In this document: positions 1-10,275 of the stretch, piece by piece
How the letters are laid out: every line of letters starts with the position of its first letter
Position numbering within the stretch: the stretch's first letter is position 1
Source: Chara braunii
Lineage: Eukaryota; Streptophyta; Charophyceae; Charales; Characeae
Reading direction: 5' to 3'
DNA length: 41,387 nucleotides
Assembly: GCA_003427395.1 (NCBI GenBank)
Contig: BFEA01000113.1
Span: 2,612,832 to 2,654,218, forward strand
The notes under the pieces: generated by a model
Seen by the model: only the letters and a program-made list of their open reading frames with translations
The model's database searches: none
Told to the model about the DNA's origin: nothing
Translations under genes and position numbers: made by a program

Positions 1-350
1 AACGAAGGACATGGCAGCACCAAACTCCCCATAGCACAGGTGGGCTCGCTGCTTACAACGCTGGCACAACTATCTGCAGCGCTGTCCTTACCTCCCTGTT
101 ACCGCCCCCAGCAATGGCGGTCATCTCACCACTTGAGCGCAGCAGCGTTCCTCCCAACACCAACGAATCCCACTGAATTAGATTCTCCAACCTATTTCTA
201 GACTTCCCACGGCCTACCGGACCGTACGACCTAAGACCCACGAAAGGTAAATGGACCTGCACAGTGTAGTCACTACGGTAACAGTCCCAAGCAGTAGCAT
301 GAAGGCCTAGGGCCTGGGAAAATTACGATAAGTTTCAGAAATGTCCCCGT

Positions 351-706
351 AGGCACTCACTAATGGTTAATAGGTGGTGTCATTTTCAGCGATTTTTTCA
401 CCGAAAAACTGCCATATTTCCCTGCATTTTTGCTTTTTTTCTTTGTGTGTATGATATGTATTTGCTTTAGGGTATATCTGTATTCAGTTTCGAGTCTTTC
501 GACGTGTTTGGACCAGTAACAAAAAAGTTGGCAAGAACACCGATTTGGAGAAAAATTTGGCAAACTCCGAAAGCTACTCCAAATAGGGTTTTATCATATG
601 GTGCTTTTGAGTTTTTTTTCCCTGTTTGGGTTTTTAATGTTTGCATTATGAGCCTGCATTGTTTGTTCGCAAAATTTTCGACGACATTGCTTGTGGTGAG
701 GGACTA
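351..706. mobile_element. AT-rich insertion inside the element 1 LTR
   Basis: Alignment by eye of the two LTR copies shows that the left one contains about 355 extra AT-rich bases between 'aaatgtcc..gtagg' and 'taggccagt'. The right copy joins these two anchors within a few bases (3618-3636). The insert starts CACTCACTA and ends near GTGGTGAGG, a weak inverted match, and both flanks contain TAGG. It could be a small non-autonomous DNA transposon, but neither a convincing terminal inverted repeat nor a target duplication is proven. No coding sequence is recognised. Confidence 0.4.
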
Positions 707-724
707 GGCCAGTAGTAGTTGTGA

Positions 725-818
725 ATCAGGGCCCAAAGCTTGGAAAAATTCCAGAAATGGCCTTGTTATGCATCAGGGCCCAGAACTTGGAAACATTCCA
801 GAAATGGCCTTGTTATGT
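725..818. repeat. 47-bp tandem duplication in LTR
   Basis: Two copies, 725-771 and 772-818, each read 'atcagggccca..ttggaaa..attccagaaatggccttgttatg'. The other LTR of the element has only one copy (around 3651-3695), so the duplication is private to this LTR and happened after insertion. Confidence 0.75.
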
Positions 819-933
819 TACTGCTTGCTGGGGGACTGCAAGTTCATTGCATTCCTACCCTCCTGGGGAGCGAGGACCTCCGATCTAGTGGTGGTGCCCA
901 CAGGGTGAATGTCCGGGCAAAAGCCCTTTCTGT

Positions 934-3046
934 TTAGCTTTGTAGGCCAGTAAAATGGATGTGGCTGACTTGAGAAGTTCCTTCCTTGTATACCAGCGAT
1001 CCTCGATGTGTGGCTGGAAGCAGAACTTCACAAGATACTCGCGGTTGGGGCCAGGACCCATTGGTCCTGAATCTCTTCAACTTCACACCCTTTCCCAGAA
1101 TAGGAGGGCCGAACTGAGGAGGCGTGTCTGGAAATGCATCAGCTGTGCAAGGAAGCAACTTGGAGGCATGGAAGACCGGACAGGTCTTAAGGTGTGCAGT
1201 TACAGCAAACACATACAAAGGACTGAATGGATCTGCACCCACTGTGTAAAACACCTGCCAGGGGCCATCATGGATCAGCCCCCACGGTATCAAAAACCTG
1301 CCATGGGCCGTAATAGATGGGCAACAACTTCCAGATACATCCTGTTCATCAGACAGTTCTGATCTTTCAACCCAGACTCAGTGCCCTGGCCGAATGGGAG
1401 AAGGTAAGGGATGCTTATTAGTCTGTCCAATCGTTCTTCTCTGCGCTTTGAGCATGTTAGTTCTTGCCTTCTCTAGGTCCCTTTCACAGCTCTTGGCAAA
1501 TTCTGCAGAGGCAGGAGTCAGTTTGGGCTTAGCCTTATCGATGATCCCATTGAGAGGCTGACTAGGGTCTCTACCCCAGTGTAGTCTGTGGGGCATGAAT
1601 CCAGTAGTGTTGTGAACAGCTGTGTTATACATCAGCTGCGCCCTGGACAAATGTTTGTCCCACTCCTGCCGATCAGGCGTGACCACAGATCACAGCAGCT
1701 GAAATAAGATCTAGTTCACTTCAGCCTGTCCTTTGGCCTCAGGATGCCTGCCATAAGTCATATCAAGTCTGGAGTGGAGGCAATCCTGACAATAGGACCG
1801 CCACTCATCGCTGCAAAAGAGTGGGTCCCTGTCACTAAGAATGGAGGTTGGGTGCCCATGGACACTCACCCACCACTCAGAGAATACATCTCTGATCAGT
1901 GGCACTCTTGCCTCTGCAGTCAAGGAGATAAACTCAGCGTACTTGGAGGATCGATCAACATAGGCCATCACTCGTCTCATCCCGTGAGAGGTGGTCGTGC
2001 CAAGGTCAGTAAACTCAAGGGACTCCCCTGGACCAGCTGGAGGAGTCCCATAGGAGGCCGCCTGTGGACTTGTTGCTTTGGCACAACTCACAGGTCTCGA
2101 AGTACTGAAGGATATCTTCTTTCATATCAGACCAATAAAAGCGTTGGGTCAGGGCAGCATAGGTCTTCAGAAATTCAAAGTGCCCACATGCATCATGACT
2201 CTCTGCAATGAGAGGAGTTATGATCTTGCGGTCATTACGGATGCAAAAACATCTTTGCGGTCATTAGGGATGCAAAAATATTCTTCCCCCTCGCTGATGG
2301 TGTACAGCAGACCTGAAGTCAGGGCATATCCTGGCTAAGATTTGGGTCCGTTTGCAGATTCCCCCCTGTCCCGAGGCGTATTCGCAATGGCCTGCCTGGT
2401 GGAATCTCCAAATGGGTAAGTCTGCACCATCGCAACAAACATGCCAGGTCTTCGAGAAAGTGCATCCGCAACTCTGCTTAAAAGCGTGAATGAACTGGAT
2501 GTACCTCCCCAACTTGTCATTCAACTCCCCTTGGATTTTCATCAACTGCAAGGTCAAGTGATCAGAATAGATCTTGAAGTGCCTTCCCCACAAGAAGTGT
2601 TTCTATTGTTTGAGAGCACAGACAGGGGCATACAGTTCTTTTTCAGAAGTAGAAGCCTGAATTCTCTGCACTTTGATCTTCTTACTTATGAATTCCACAA
2701 GCTTCGAGCCAGACCCATCATCTTGCTGAAGAATAGCACCAACTTCATATTGACTTGCATTTGTGGTCAACACAAATGGCGAGGTAGGGTCAGGCAGTGT
2801 CAGCACATCCTGAGCGAAGTGCACTAGGACAGCCCAATGTAACACAAAGAGAATTGAAGAAGAATCTTCAATTTTTGTTCCCCCCCTTCCTTCTCCACAC
2901 ATTGGAGTTACAAAAATTCCACGAACCCACAACCGTTTTCCACCAACGTCGAACAAATTAAAACAGTGCTTCAAGGAAGAACTTAAAGAGTCTTTCTTCC
3001 TCCAATCATCACCCCTGTGGGACTTAGCTATGGCGCTAGTCAACAC
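934..3046 (-). pseudogene. Ty3/Gypsy pol remnant (RNase H - integrase), element 1
   Basis: On the minus strand, 3046 down to 934 encodes broken pieces of a Gypsy polyprotein. Around 2830-2600 is an RNase H segment with TTNASQYEVGAIL and a downstream KELYA. Then comes the end of RNase H (2593-2440), an integrase core (2091-1711) with LSDRD and RHPEAKGQAE, a further integrase segment (1686-1378) with LMYNTAVHNTTGF, and a C-terminal stretch (1293-1150) with HLKTCPVFHASKL. Pieces lie in different frames separated by stops. Gag, protease and reverse transcriptase are absent: RNase H is followed almost directly by the 5' LTR. The first RNase H aspartate reads Asn, and the first integrase Asp position reads LEFTDL. 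An inactive, internally deleted copy. Confidence 0.85.
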
Positions 3047-3095
3047 CCAGCGCTCAAACCAGCTATGGCGCTAGTCAACACCCAGCGCTCAAACC
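3026..3095. repeat. 35-bp exact tandem duplication
   Basis: Positions 3026-3060 and 3061-3095 are identical and abut. They sit at the junction between the pol remnant and the LTR region of element 1, so replication slippage or an end-joining duplication at the internal-deletion breakpoint is likely. Confidence 0.9.
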
Positions 3096-3229
3096 CCAAG
3101 GTCTGCAGACCTCCAACGCTCATCCCCTATTGGCAATGCCAACTTCACGACACCCAAAATCCTTGTGCCCGGTCAATATCCCTGCAGGAAACACAGCGCC
3201 AGTACCCTAGAGCAAGAAGAACCCCTCCA

Positions 3230-3728
3230 GCACGAAGATATGGCTGCCGCAATGATAGTGATGGCAGCACCCAACTCCCCACAGCACAGGTGGGCTCGTT
3301 GCTTACAGCGCTTGCACAACTATCTGCAGTGCTGTCTTTACCTCCCTGTTAAAGCCCCCAGCTATGGTGGTCATCTCCCTTACAGCGGTCGTCTCGCTAC
3401 TTGAGTGCAGCAGCGTTCCTCCCAACACCAATGAACCAAAACAAAAGGAAAAGAACTCCGGCGACCTATTCCTAGACTTCCCTCGGCCTACCGGACCCTA
3501 CGACCTAAGACCTATGAAAAGTAACGGGCCTGCACATTGTAGTCACTATGGTACCAGTCCCAAGCAGTAGCAGAAAAACTTAGGGCCTGGGAAAAGTTAC
3601 GGTAAGTTTCACAAATGTCCTGTAGGGATAGGCCAGTCATAGTTGCGAGTCAGGGTCCAAAACTCAGAAAATTTTCAGAAATGGCCTTGTTATGTTACAG
3701 CATACCGGGGGACTGCAAGTTCATTGCA
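3230..3728 (-). repeat. 5' LTR of minus-strand Gypsy element 1
   Basis: This is the second copy of the direct repeat that starts the window, ending at 3728 with the same 'ttcattgca'. Being outermost on the minus strand relative to the pol remnant, it is the 5' LTR. The inner limit is uncertain because the left copy is cut by the window edge, and no tRNA primer-binding site is recognised between it and the RNase H remnant. Similarity to the left copy is roughly 80-85 percent by eye, so the insertion is old. Confidence 0.6.
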
Positions 3729-3924
3729 CGCGTGCACTGGTGGTTTAAACCACGAATAACAACCGCGTCGAACGGGAGTCGTTGCTGTGAACGGGCAGAC
3801 CAGGCCGGTTGCAGCCAAAATGGGTGTACAACGGGAGAAAAAAAAAACAAAAAACCAACATGAAGTGTTTGGACTTCCTAATGTCGCCGAGGGTCCCCTG
3901 CCAGCGCGGCAGGGCGTATCCCAT

Positions 3925-4221
3925 GATGTACTCCAACTAGTCATTGACACCGAATTTGACGGCAAACTCGGACTGTGGACATAGATAAATGTATCCAACC
4001 AGTTTTAGCGCCAAAGCGTTTTTCTTTTCTTTTCTTTTCTTTTCTTTTCTTTTACTTTTGTAGATTCTGACTGCAAGCAGACGTCTTTTGGCCCGTGATG
4101 TACTCCAACGAAGTCGTTGAGGGAAAACTCGTTCTGGGACATAGATGAATGTATCCAACCACTTCTAGGGCCAAAGCGGAGCATTTTCTTTTACTTGTAG
4201 ATTCTGACTGCAACGAGACGT
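3925..4221. repeat. Tandem duplication, period about 172 bp
   Basis: The unit at 3925-4096 recurs at 4097-4221. Shared blocks are 'gatgtactccaac', 'ggacatagat.aatgtatccaacca', 'gccaaagcg' and 'gtagattctgactgcaa'. The first unit holds an expanded (TTTTC)n run; the second has only a short one. No coding potential is seen. Confidence 0.75.
4019..4053. repeat. (TTTTC)n microsatellite
   Basis: About seven perfect five-base units lie inside the first copy of the 172-bp tandem repeat. Confidence 0.95.
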
Positions 4222-5221
4222 TTCTTTATTCTTGTTGTCTTCTTCTGCTTTATACAATCTGACAATAAGGCACCCCCACTCCTCAAACCCCAAAACCAAC
4301 TTCCCCCTCTCCACTCTCCGCTAGTTCCTAAATCTCCCCTCTCCAAAAGCTCGCATCATCTTACCTCAGCCTGGACAGCCCACCATATCTACCAACCCCA
4401 TCCATCCTCAACTTCACATCCCCTGCACGCCTCCTTAAAACCTATCTCTTCAATCTCCCACTAAGATCCTAGTATCACCATTTCACATCCTGCCTCCACT
4501 CAACATAAGCCCGAACAGTCACCAGACGGCAAAAGGACATACAGTGGGGAGGTGGCCAACTAGGCCAACCCAGAGTTTAGGATCCAAGCAAAGCCTAGAG
4601 AGTAGCGGACATTAAGATCGGCAACAGCATTTATACAGAACACTAGCCCAAGACTAGAATTTAGAACAAACAGCGAAGCACGCAGACAAGAACTGCTCTA
4701 GCCATCCCAGCAGTCCACACAAACCCGACAGCTAAGCAACTGAGTGGAACAAGCTAGAGACAGCTCTGTAGCCAGACCACAAGTAGAGCTTAGCAGGACA
4801 GTAAAACAGAAAGGCACCACATTTCTAGAGTACTTCAACCAGGCTAACGTAGGCAGGGGTGAGGGAGGGTCCATCCTTCCCACGACAAGTAATTAATACC
4901 GTCCAGCGGTCCTCCACACCATAAGACCACCAGGGACAGAATACAGACAATGAGACGTCTAGGGAGGGTTTAGGGTTCTAGCACCAATTACAGAATAAGA
5001 GCAGAATCTCAGTAGTACAGGCTAACTTAGGCAGGCGTGAAGAGTGGTACATCCTTCCATCGGGAAGTAATCAATGCAAACCTTCCGGCCTCCACACCAT
5101 GAGGGGGAGGAGCGTGAGTGAACAGTGAACACATATTGTAATCCTTTCTGACTTGCTGGTGGAATAAGAACTGGACTGATGCTCCCAGAATGGAAAAGGA
5201 GCCTGAACCATAAGGTTCTGC
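4222..5221. other. Intergenic stretch without recognised gene
   Basis: No gene is supported here. About 4829-4925 and 5013-5105 are diverged direct copies sharing 'aggctaac.taggcagg.gtga', 'catccttcc' and 'cctccacaccat'. Around 4380-4470 a short plus-strand reading resembles the hydrophobic C-terminal tail of some LINE ORFs (LLKTYLFNLPLRS then stop), but it is too short to call. Confidence 0.5.
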
Positions 5222-5259
<38 letters not shown>

Positions 5260-5279
5260 TATAAAAATAATAATAATAA
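5222..5279. repeat. (AAT)n microsatellite abutting an LTR
   Basis: A run of TAA/AAT units, interrupted once by 'atataaaa', ends exactly where the LTR of element A begins. The T of the LTR's terminal TG can equally be read as the last T of the microsatellite. Confidence 0.95.
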
Positions 5280-6102
5280 TGAGAGGCCAAGGCCCTGATG
5301 AGCCCCTTTTTGGCCCGTAGGCCGCCCTAAGTGAAGGCAAGCTCGACGAGGGCCTGAGGGCCCCTATTTCGGACACCACGCAACTGAGGAAAATTCAGGC
5401 AGTTGTGCAGCGCCAGTTGGTTGAGAGCACCCAGGCCCAGGCCGCCTGTTTGCATGTATGACAGGTAGGCCCTGGGCTGGATACGGGATATAGGCCAAAC
5501 ACAGGCCGAGGGCAGTTGGGCACAAGCAACCACCACAGGCCCTGGGCCTGATTCGTTTGGACTGGGCCTCAGCCTATTCGGGCACTGGCTGCTTTGTGCA
5601 CAAGCGCTGCTGCGCTATCGCCTGCCAGGCTCACGAGCTCACGGGCGAGCTGGAAGGAGCAGGCAGCCATAGCCGAGCTGCGCTGCTGTATGCTGGATTG
5701 GGCGCATGGTGCTCCTTGGGTGCAAGTGGCATCTGTGAGTTGGGGAACGAGGTTGTGAGTGATACGAGAGACGTACCTGGTGCTTGAAGCGTGTGGCATT
5801 GGCCGAGATCTGCTCGTACTTCGGGGAGCTGTTGACGTCATCAGCGGCATTGTAGAGTACGCTAGATAGGATCTGCCATCTGTAGTCTGGGCGCCGAGCG
5901 CCAGATAGGATATCAACATTGGTTCTTCGTTGATGATGATGATGAGAATATTCCAGCATTATCAATTATGAGCTTTTGGTGTACTCTTATTTGGTGAAAC
6001 TCGTGATGCAATTCTGCTTTTGGTTCGAGGTCACGACTATCTGGCCTCATGCGTATGATGCTGTTTGATTGCTGAAGTTCGCTATTGCTCATCTTCCTTG
6101 CA
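5280..6102 (+). repeat. 5' LTR of element A
   Basis: Starts TGAGAGGCCAAGG and ends TTCCTTGCA, three bases before the primer-binding site. Related LTRs occur at 11854, 24117, 28590 and 31257. All share 'ccgccctaagtgaaggca' or a close variant near the start, and 'catctgtagtctggg' and 'gaagttcgctat' near the end (where the LTR is complete). It is about 100 bp shorter than the LTRs of B and C because the segment around 5440-5530 differs. Confidence 0.85.
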
Positions 6103-6105
6103 ATT

Positions 6106-6117
6106 TGGTATCGGAGC
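6106..6117 (+). promoter_or_regulatory. Primer-binding site, initiator tRNA-Met type
   Basis: TGGTATCGGAGC lies three bases after the LTR end and differs by one base from TGGTATCAGAGC, the usual plant initiator tRNA-Met complement seen at 32206 in element C. Confidence 0.8.
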
Positions 6118-6339
6118 TGTGGTACGGTGAGCTAATCTGGCGCTTAAAGTAGTTTCCCCAACCTGAAATCAACGGAACCAAAGCACTGATGAGTTGGTGT
6201 ACAGCGGAACCTTTGTGAGATTGTATTACAAAACGAGTTTGCGAAAGAAGTGTTTCCTGTGATTTCTTGTAGTTGTTCCAGCAAACGGCAACGTTTTTCT
6301 TTAGAGATCACTCTCTAAGGTGGCCATCCCGACCAAAGA

Positions 6340-6570
6340 ACCCCACCAGGCGAGAAAATTGATGATAAAAATCTATCAAATGAATGGCTGTATTTAGAGT
6401 ACATTAAAACTGATCAAGGAGTTTCTCTCTTATTTGCTAGACCAGCAAAAGAATATAAAATCGATTTGATCAATGATTTAGAGTCTTCTTTGTCTTTACA
6501 AACTTTGTATAGAATTAGCTATATTTTATGCTTTTATTTGGCAAATTTCTCAAGACAAAATAGCTGACAG
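6340..6570 (+). pseudogene. Plastid-like insert, possible rpoC2 fragment
   Basis: About 230 bp, strikingly AT-rich compared with its neighbours, holds an uninterrupted frame of about 73 codons ending in TGA. It includes EWLYLEYIKTDQGVSLLFAR and then PAKEYKIDLINDL. The W-Y-hydrophobic pattern followed by VSLL.RP..EYKI resembles the region of plastid RNA polymerase beta'' (rpoC2) I know from land plants and algae; this is from memory and not verified by search. There is no start codon, and the LTR retrotransposon leader of relatives B and C lacks it. Most likely a plastid DNA fragment captured in the nucleus. Alternatives are a mitochondrial gene piece or an unknown ORF. Confidence 0.4.
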
Positions 6571-6595
6571 ATCTAATATGGAGACTTGACCCAGG

Positions 6596-6690
6596 AAACC
6601 CCTGAACCTCTTAACATTACACCACTAAATCCCCAATCCATAGCCTGTTGTGCAGTAACAGTACCAATATCTACAAGTCGCACGCGGTGT
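6596..6690 (-). pseudogene. nad7: nad7 fragment (mitochondrial origin)
   Basis: The minus-strand frame reads [13 protein letters not shown] then [17 protein letters not shown], a conserved block of mitochondrial NADH dehydrogenase subunit 7 (complex I 49-kDa subunit). Similarity stops at GVSW; after that comes VKSPY and unrelated DNA. Only about 32 residues survive, with no start or stop, so this is a nuclear mitochondrial-DNA fragment rather than a gene. It sits next to the plastid-like insert inside the leader of element A. A partly overlapping nad7 piece lies at 12484-12632. Confidence 0.75.
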
Positions 6691-6725
6691 GTGCGGTGAG
6701 CGACCATGCCCTGGGATGTGTGTAG

Positions 6726-8291
6726 TGAAGAAGAGCCAGGTTGCAGCGGCAACAAGCGGACATTAGTGAGTTAGAGGATATGGACCCACAGGAGTTGGAT
6801 GATCAGGTGAGGACCCTGAGGTCAGTCTTGTTAGGTGTAGTAGAGATGCAAGACCAGCAGACGGCAATCTTACAGGACATCCAGCAGAGTCTGGCCGTCT
6901 TGGTCAGACGAGCGCAAGCGGCACCATCACTGTCCGGGCCTGGTGTCTGGCCCGTTGTACATCCTCCTCCTTTTGTTCCACCAGTGACTGGGGTATCCCC
7001 ATATACCGCTCCAGCATCGGTTCAGCCTGTCTCCCTGGGTATGCCTTTAACAGACGGGTTCTCAGCAGGTCCTACTGTCCAGGTTCCTGTACAGTCAGTG
7101 TATTTCCAACCTCCGTTGCAGGTTGGCGTAACTGGGCAGCCTGCTGTCTCGCAGCCTGCACAGCCACAGGGTACACAACCCCAGCAGCAGCCTGCACCAC
7201 AGGGTCCACAGCCGGTGTGGCGCAGGTACCGGGACAGAGTCAGTGGATTCCAAAGACGGCCATCGCCGCTCCAAAACCCTTTACAGGGGATAAGAGGGGC
7301 GAAGACTCTACAAGTTGAGCGCAGTGCCGGTCTATGTGAAGTGTAAACTTACCTTGCCACACGAGGAAGTGCTTGTGGCTGCATCCTACCTAAAGGGTAG
7401 TGCAGCAAGATGGTTGAGTGGTTTAATGCAGTTGCAGGGATACGGTCACGACTTCCGCGCTTGGGCAGCCCACCAGAAACTGGAGGACTTTCTCAAGATG
7501 GTTGAAGATAGGTGGCATGATCCTCAGGAGGCCCAAAAGGCCACTGATGCGATCCTGATGCTGCATACAAGGCAATTTAAGTCAATAAGGGAGGCCACTG
7601 ACGACGGAATAGAGCGTCTGATCTGTCCCTTGGGTGCGCTACGACCCCCAAGTATTATTCACCTCCTACCTGAGATGCTTTCCAATGCCTCTCAGGAATC
7701 AGTTGGCAGGTGAGGCCGACATCAACATGCACAACTTCCCATCGTTCAGCAAGAAGGCCCTAGACCTTGAAGCAAAGATAGGGCATGGTCAGACACCCAC
7801 GACGGATGGTAGGAAGAAGTCACTGCCTCCCAACTGGAAGGCGAAGGGCCGCATTAAGTTCGTCGACAACGATGGTTCAACCATCGAGTTGGACGACGAG
7901 TTCCAGGCGGGAGTAGGTTTAGAGGCTGGCAGCGTAGAGGCTTCAGGGGGTGGAGTAGTCGCTGCCGTAGCACAAAGGTAAGGCGACCGATAGACGCCGT
8001 GGAGGTTTCCGATCAAGGAGTCAAGTTGACCCCAATGCTCCTCCATGGGAGAAAGCGGGTCTCACTGAGGACGTGTGGAGAGATCGGTACACACGACAGG
8101 CTTGTATCCGTTGTGGCAAATATAGCCATAACCAATTCAAGTGCCATAATAAGAAGGTGACCGAAAAGATCCCGCCTACAATGGGGCAGGCGTTGGGATC
8201 CTCCGCTCCCGTTGGTAGCAATGTGGCAAGCAGTTCTGGCACCACTGCGGGATACACGTCGGGCCGTAGGAATAGTACCTGTTCCTGCTAG
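6726..8291 (+). pseudogene. gag of element A (frameshifted)
   Basis: The capsid/nucleocapsid precursor is readable in at least four frame segments. An N-terminal part (from 6729, just after an in-frame TGA) contains [11 protein letters not shown] and a Pro/Gln-rich linker. The capsid region (about 7310-7600) contains KCKLTLPHEEVLVAASYLKG and SAARWLSGLMQL, the usual Gypsy gag core. A further segment (7634-7981) contains SFSKKALDLEAKIG. The zinc knuckle CIRCGKYSHNQFKC (about 8100-8145) has the CX2CX4HX4C spacing for RNA binding. The true gag start present in element C (around 33720) is missing because the leader/gag junction is rearranged. Frame changes near 7290, 7620 and 8000-8070 make it non-functional. 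Confidence 0.85.
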
Positions 8292-8880
8292 GGTCGAGGT
8301 GGTGGACACACCCTCACCATCTCGAGAGATGGCCCAAGCTACTGACTCCATCATCGTCCCACAAGCACGTTCAGACCCATCGAGCCTCTATACGATGAAT
8401 GTGTTCGAGTCCTTAGAGGAGCTAGAGGAGGAGTGGTCTAGATCAGACCCACTAGCTTCTTGGACGGCATTAGTCAAAGCCCCTAAGGGTGAGATGTTCG
8501 TCAGCGAGGTGGTCATTGGCGGCCACAAGGCCGGGGCCTATTATGACACTTGCTCGACACAGAACTTTATTAGTCGCGCGTGCGTTGAGAGGCTGCAGTT
8601 ACAGGGGCAAGTGCACCACCTGAGTCAACCTGTGGAGTCTACCTGTGCCAACAAACAGCGCATAGTAGTCAACGACTACCTCCAGGATGTTGAGAGTTGT
8701 TTCCCGTACGCGGGAGGGGAATTGAGACATCGTGTCTCGTTCCTAGTGAGCGATGATCTCCCTATGGATATCTTGTTAGGCATGTACTACCTCTCCGTGG
8801 CACAACCCCAATTTGACTAGGAGCGAAAAGTGGTCAAACACACTTTGCCAAGTGGGGGGACCGCCAGATTACGGAAGTTC
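8212..8880 (+). pseudogene. Aspartic protease region of element A
   Basis: A frame through 8818 holds a retropepsin-like domain: FVSEVVIGGHKAGAYYDTCS with the catalytic Asp at YYDTCST, then the flap-side region, and DLPMDILLGMYYL matching the conserved hydrophobic-I/L-LG signature near the domain end. The usual D-T/S-G triad reads D-T-C. The frame stops at TAG (8818-8820) where relatives of this protein family have Trp before the linker to reverse transcriptase, consistent with a TGG to TAG change. Similarity continues past the stop to about 8920. Confidence 0.75.
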
Positions 8881-8905
8881 AAAGCTAGTAGTCTGATCGA
8901 GTCCC

Positions 8906-10275
8906 ATGGATGCATTCTATAACTATTACAAGCAAAATCCGGAGGAGGGTATGTATCTAGCTCATGTCTCTGCAGCAGGCGAGCCGGTGAAAATGCCGCC
9001 GGAGATAGGAGTAGTTGCCAAGTACCTTGATCTATATGAAGAGCCTACAGGGGTTGCTGAAAGGGAGGTCGTCCACGCAATAGAGATTATCCCAGGGTCT
9101 AGCATCCCGAAGGTTAGGATGTATTGGATGTCTCCAGGCGAGCTTGATGAGCTTCGCCGCCAACTCAAGGAACTTGTAAGGGTTGGATCTGACCGAGTGT
9201 TTCTCCTTATGGATCTCCGGTCCTATTCGTACCGAAGAAGGAAGGAACACTGAGGATGTGCATTGACTATAGGGGCCTCAATGCCATCACTCTCAAGAAC
9301 CGAGAGCCCGTACCTCGCATCGACGATTTGCTAGATAGAGTGCAAGGGTGCCGGTACTTCAGTGAGATAGATCTGAAGTCCGGGTACCATCAGATTGCAA
9401 TCCGGCCGGAGAATCAACACAAAACCGCATTTCAGACCAGGTACGGTCTGTACGAGTTTGTGGTGATGCCTTTCGGCCTTTGCAATGCTCTTGGCACCTT
9501 TCAGCACGCTATGATTGGATCTTTCATGACTACTTGGATAAGTTCGTCATCGTGTACCTCGATGACATACTTATTTTTAGTAGGACTGTCGACGAGCACG
9601 TTGCGCACTTGGACAAAGTCCTTAGCCTTCTTCGACAACACAAGTTCAAGATCAACGGTGAGACGTGCGAGTTTGGCCGCACGCGTGTCTTGTACTTGGG
9701 TCATGAGATCTCTGGAGAGGGATTGAAGCCCGATGACGCGAAGGCGGCCAGCATTCGTGACTGGCCGCGTCCTCAGTCTGTGACAGAGATGAGGTCCTTC
9801 TTAGGGATGACAGGCTACTACCGCAATTTTGTTCAGAATTACAGCATAGTGGCCGCCGCTTTGACGGACCTGACGCGCCTTGACACCCCATGGGAGTGGA
9901 CAGACAGGTGTGAGGCTGCTTTCAGACAACTGAAGCATGTGTTGACATACCATGAGGTGAAGAAGTTGAGGCCGGTAGAGTACATGTCCAAAAGAAGATG
10001 CCCTCTCACAAGTTGGCTAAGTCCACCTATGAGAAGGAACTCTATGCGATCTACAAGGCGCTCACCCATTGGAGACACTATCTCCTTGGAAGGTTCTTCT
10101 ACGTCAAGACTGAACAGCAGACTTTGAAGTGGATGAGAACCCAACCTGTGCTCTCCGACGCTCTGAAGCGTTGGATCGAAATCGTAGAGCAGTATGACTT
10201 TGAGCCCGAGTACATCAAGGGCGAGTACAACAAGGTTGCTGATGCGATGTCGCGTAGACCAGATTTCTCTGGTGC
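8906..10275 (+). pseudogene. Reverse transcriptase - RNase H of element A
   Basis: Pieces in order: N-terminal fingers (RMYWMSPGELDELRRQLKEL, 9114-9176); a frameshift near 9180 followed by a CGA-to-TGA stop; [10 protein letters not shown] (9259); [20 protein letters not shown] and YHQIAI with the first palm Asp; [10 protein letters not shown] (about 9460); a frameshift near 9500; the catalytic YLDDIL (9555-9572); the thumb with FLGMTGYYRNF; and RNase H with ELYAIYKALTHWRHYLLGRF, then EYNKVADAMSRRPD. The segment holding the first RNase H Asp (present in element B as TTNANQYGIGAVL) is deleted between LTYHEV and KKLRPVEYMSK. The enzyme copies RNA to cDNA in active elements; this copy cannot. Confidence 0.9.

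Larger units (their letters stand above)
1..851 (-). repeat. 3' LTR (partial) of minus-strand Gypsy element 1
   Basis: This stretch matches 3265-3728 in direct orientation, and both copies end in the same 'gactgcaagttcattgca'. On the minus strand that gives an LTR beginning TGCAATGAAC. The bases just outside (852-870) read on the minus strand as a purine-rich tract (cgctccccaggagggtagga), as expected of a polypurine tract before a 3' LTR. The copy runs off the left window edge, so its other end is unseen. It carries about 355 extra bases (roughly 351-706) that the other LTR lacks, plus a 47-bp tandem duplication. The LTR call follows from the repeat pair flanking pol remnants; exact limits are inferred. 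Confidence 0.65.

Noticed and set aside
4380..4470. Possible LINE ORF C-terminus (LLKTYLFNLPLRS, stop)
   Set aside because: Only about 20 residues, no reverse transcriptase upstream and no poly(A) tail; noted in the spacer entry only.
6596..6645. SINE head read from 'agtggtgtaatgttaagagg' with a B-box-like 'gggtcaagtctcc'
   Set aside because: The same bases translate into a conserved nad7 block shared with 12484-12632, a far better explanation; the B-box-like part is not shared between copies.
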